NCBI GenBank assembly: GCA_021768985.1
Contig: JAETTR010000105.1
Coordinates: forward strand, 1-5,186
Direction: 5' to 3'
DNA length: 5,186 nucleotides
Source of the DNA: Bacillota bacterium
Lineage (GTDB): Bacteria; Bacillota; Clostridia; Christensenellales; Borkfalkiaceae
Part shown: piece after piece, positions 4,091 to 5,186 of the stretch
Layout: each line of letters starts with the position of its first letter
Position numbering within the stretch: the stretch's first letter is position 1
Translations under genes and position numbers: made by a program
Notes under the pieces: generated by a model
What the model was told of the DNA's origin: nothing
Database searches by the model: none
The model's input: the letters and a program-made list of their open reading frames with translations, nothing else

Positions 4091-4966
4091 CTATTCGGGC
4101 TTGATATTGGAAATTTTTCCGTCTGAAAGCTCCACGCGGAAATAGCGCACGTCGAACACGCGCGGCTTGCGCTTGTAGACGAGTCCGACAAGATCGCGTT
4201 CGGCGGTAAGGGTGACCGAAACGTAATCGCCTAAAAACTCTTTCAGCGCGCCCGCTTTTTCCGCAAGACTTTCGGAGAGGAAGGGCGCGGGATCGCCGCC
4301 GATCAGCACGCTCTCGAACAGAGCGAGCGCAAAGGTGTCCGGCGCGGGATCGCAAGCCGTTTTCAGCTTGCATTCCGTCAGTTTTCCGTTCTCCCACCCG
4401 CATACCGCGACGTGCCCCATGCTGTCGTGGAAGGGTACTTCCGCGCGCAGAATCTCCTCCCGTTCGAGCACCTTTCCTTCGGAAAGAACGCGTATCTCGC
4501 CCTCGTTCGAGATCAGCGCGAACGCGGTTTCTCCCTCGATCAGAAAGTCGTCTCCGAATGCGCGGCACTTGGAATCGGCAAGCACGGCGGGCAGGGGAAG
4601 GATATGGAATCCGCTTCCGTTTTCGAGATTGAGCTGTAATCTGCCCTGCATGCACAGCGTCAGCAGACTGTTGCCGATCCGATCCTGCCAGATCACGCGC
4701 AGCGTCTGATCCGCGCGCAGAAAATCCCCCGCGAAGACCGCCACGCCGCCGCGGAAATAGTAGAGCTTAATTTGTTCGGGCGGGTTCAAAAGAAAGCTTT
4801 CGTTGAAGAAAAAATTGACGGGCAGACAACCGTTCGCTTTGAGTTCGCAAAAAACTTCGTCCGCGGGATCGAGCTCGCACGCGCGTTCGAACCCGTCCAC
4901 GATTCCGAAGTACGCGCCGTTTACCGTGAGCGCGCAGGGCGATTCCGCCAAAAAAAACACTCGCAT
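4091..4966 (-). CDS. Conserved-looking protein of unknown function, 291 residues
   Basis: I do not recognise this family with confidence. The start MRVFFLAESPCALTVNG has no clear signal peptide and no membrane segment is evident, so it is probably cytoplasmic. Residues about 8-80 are strand-rich (ALTVNGAYFGIV, then VFCELKANGCLPVNFFF) and loosely recall a PEGA-like beta-sandwich. The middle (about 115-205) has alternating strand-and-turn pieces such as AFALISNEGEIRVLSEG and VAVCGWENGKLTECKLKT, like beta-propeller blades. The end (about 225-291) has a helix, LAEKAGALKEFLGDY, and then strands (VSVTLTAERDLVGLVYK, VFDVRYFRVELSDGKI), an order like NTF2-like domains. These likenesses are inference. 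ATG at 4966 has no Shine-Dalgarno sequence and lies about 4 bases from the predicted transcript start. The coding frame is long, intact and uniform in composition with its neighbours, so the gene is probably real. Confidence 0.8.
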   Translation of the reverse strand: MRVFFLAESPCALTVNGAYFGIVDGFERACELDPADEVFCELKANGCLPVNFFFNESFLLNPPEQIKLYYFRGGVAVFAGDFLRADQTLRVIWQDRIGNSLLTLCMQGRLQLNLENGSGFHILPLPAVLADSKCRAFGDDFLIEGETAFALISNEGEIRVLSEGKVLEREEILRAEVPFHDSMGHVAVCGWENGKLTECKLKTACDPAPDTFALALFESVLIGGDPAPFLSESLAEKAGALKEFLGDYVSVTLTAERDLVGLVYKRKPRVFDVRYFRVELSDGKISNIKPE

Positions 4967-4976
4967 ATTTTTATTT

Positions 4977-5004
4977 AATGTATATTTCGGCTTAATTATG
5001 TCAA
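4977..5004 (-). promoter_or_regulatory. Candidate promoter for the - strand gene
   Basis: Read on the - strand: TTGACA (5004-4999), 16-base spacer, TACATT (4982-4977). The -35 is consensus and the -10 matches four of six bases. Transcription would begin near 4970, four bases or so from the ATG at 4966, giving an almost leaderless mRNA. The region also carries the upstream part of the divergent gene at 5026. Confidence 0.55.
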
Positions 5005-5025
5005 AAAAATAGGCGAGGTGAAATC

Positions 5026-5186
5026 ATGAATAAAATCAACGGCTACACGGAAGAGGAAGCGACGGGGCTGATCGAATACATTTATACGGGCAAGAGCGCG
5101 GGGAAAACGCTTTCGTATCTGTTCGAAACGTACGGCAAGGAGCACAGCCGCGCCAAGGGAAGCGTGCGCAACTACTATTACGCGTT
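5026..5186 (+). CDS. Small DNA-binding-like protein (3' end cut off)
   Basis: The frame is open from ATG at 5026 to the window end, 53 full codons. GAGGTG (5015-5020) sits five bases before the start, so the start is well supported. The visible protein begins MNKINGYTEEEATGLIEYIY, continues with GKSAGKTLSYLFETYGKEHSR (split around residues 22-42), and ends in AKGSVRNYYYA. The layout of acidic helix, basic 'GK(T)L..LF..YG' and 'R(A)KGSVRNYYY' recalls Myb/SANT-like, RsfA-type regulators seen in spore-forming Bacillota, in which the last helix reads DNA. That is a weak resemblance from memory. It is divergent from the - strand gene with about 59 bases between the two starts, so the two might be co-regulated. 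Confidence 0.75.
   Translation, partial: MNKINGYTEEEATGLIEYIYTGKSAGKTLSYLFETYGKEHSRAKGSVRNYYYA

Noticed and set aside
4068..4655. Second - strand frame of 195 residues inside the 291-residue gene
   Set aside because: Arg-rich, low-complexity shadow; it starts within the longer gene and runs through the terminator stem.
4335..4709. + strand frame of 124 residues opposite the - strand gene
   Set aside because: Ser-rich shadow of the antisense strand with no ribosome binding site.
1..5186. Mobile element, CRISPR array or defence system
   Set aside because: No transposase or recombinase, no direct repeats with regular spacers, no target-site duplications and no toxin- or nuclease-like proteins are visible.

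Overview
The window carries the 3' part of a bacterial ribosomal protein and transcription-factor cluster, followed by accessory genes. The order nusG, rplK, rplA, rplJ, rplL is the classic bacterial one. Strong AGGAGG-type ribosome binding sites, an L10 leader with a built-in attenuator (typical of Gram-positive bacteria), and the DUF3737-like and 'RAKGSVRNYYY' proteins suggest a Bacillota bacterium, probably class Clostridia, of fairly balanced to slightly high GC. The taxonomic call is inference from protein style, not a search.

Positions 1-3055 hold the translation cluster, all on the + strand. NusG is cut at its 5' end by the window edge. A 230-base leader full of inverted repeats then leads to rplK (L11) and rplA (L1). 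The last part of that leader folds into a shape resembling an L1-binding operator that reaches into the rplK ribosome binding site. Between rplA and rplJ there is a strong extended -10 promoter, a recognisable L10(L12)4-binding leader, an antiterminator and an intrinsic terminator, then rplJ (L10) and rplL (L7/L12). A strong intrinsic terminator closes the cluster. rpoB, the usual next gene, is absent here.

Positions 3056-4089 hold a single gene with its own near-consensus promoter. It encodes a 283-residue right-handed beta-helix protein with an almost perfect 19-residue repeat period (DUF3737-like). Its leader is unusual: a Shine-Dalgarno sequence lies about 38 bases from the start codon, with a 9-bp hairpin between them, and a 12-codon open frame overlaps the start as ATGA.

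Positions 4061-5186 hold a shared convergent terminator, a - strand gene for an unrecognised 291-residue protein that may be translated from a nearly leaderless mRNA, and a divergent + strand gene cut by the window end. The latter resembles small DNA-binding regulators.

Regulation as read from the sequence: L1 probably controls rplK-rplA at translation, and L10(L12)4 controls rplJ-rplL by transcription attenuation, so each half of the cluster has its own feedback. I see no mobile element, CRISPR array, rRNA or tRNA, and no evidence of a wholly new multi-gene system. The points most worth following are the RNA leaders and the two genes of unknown role.
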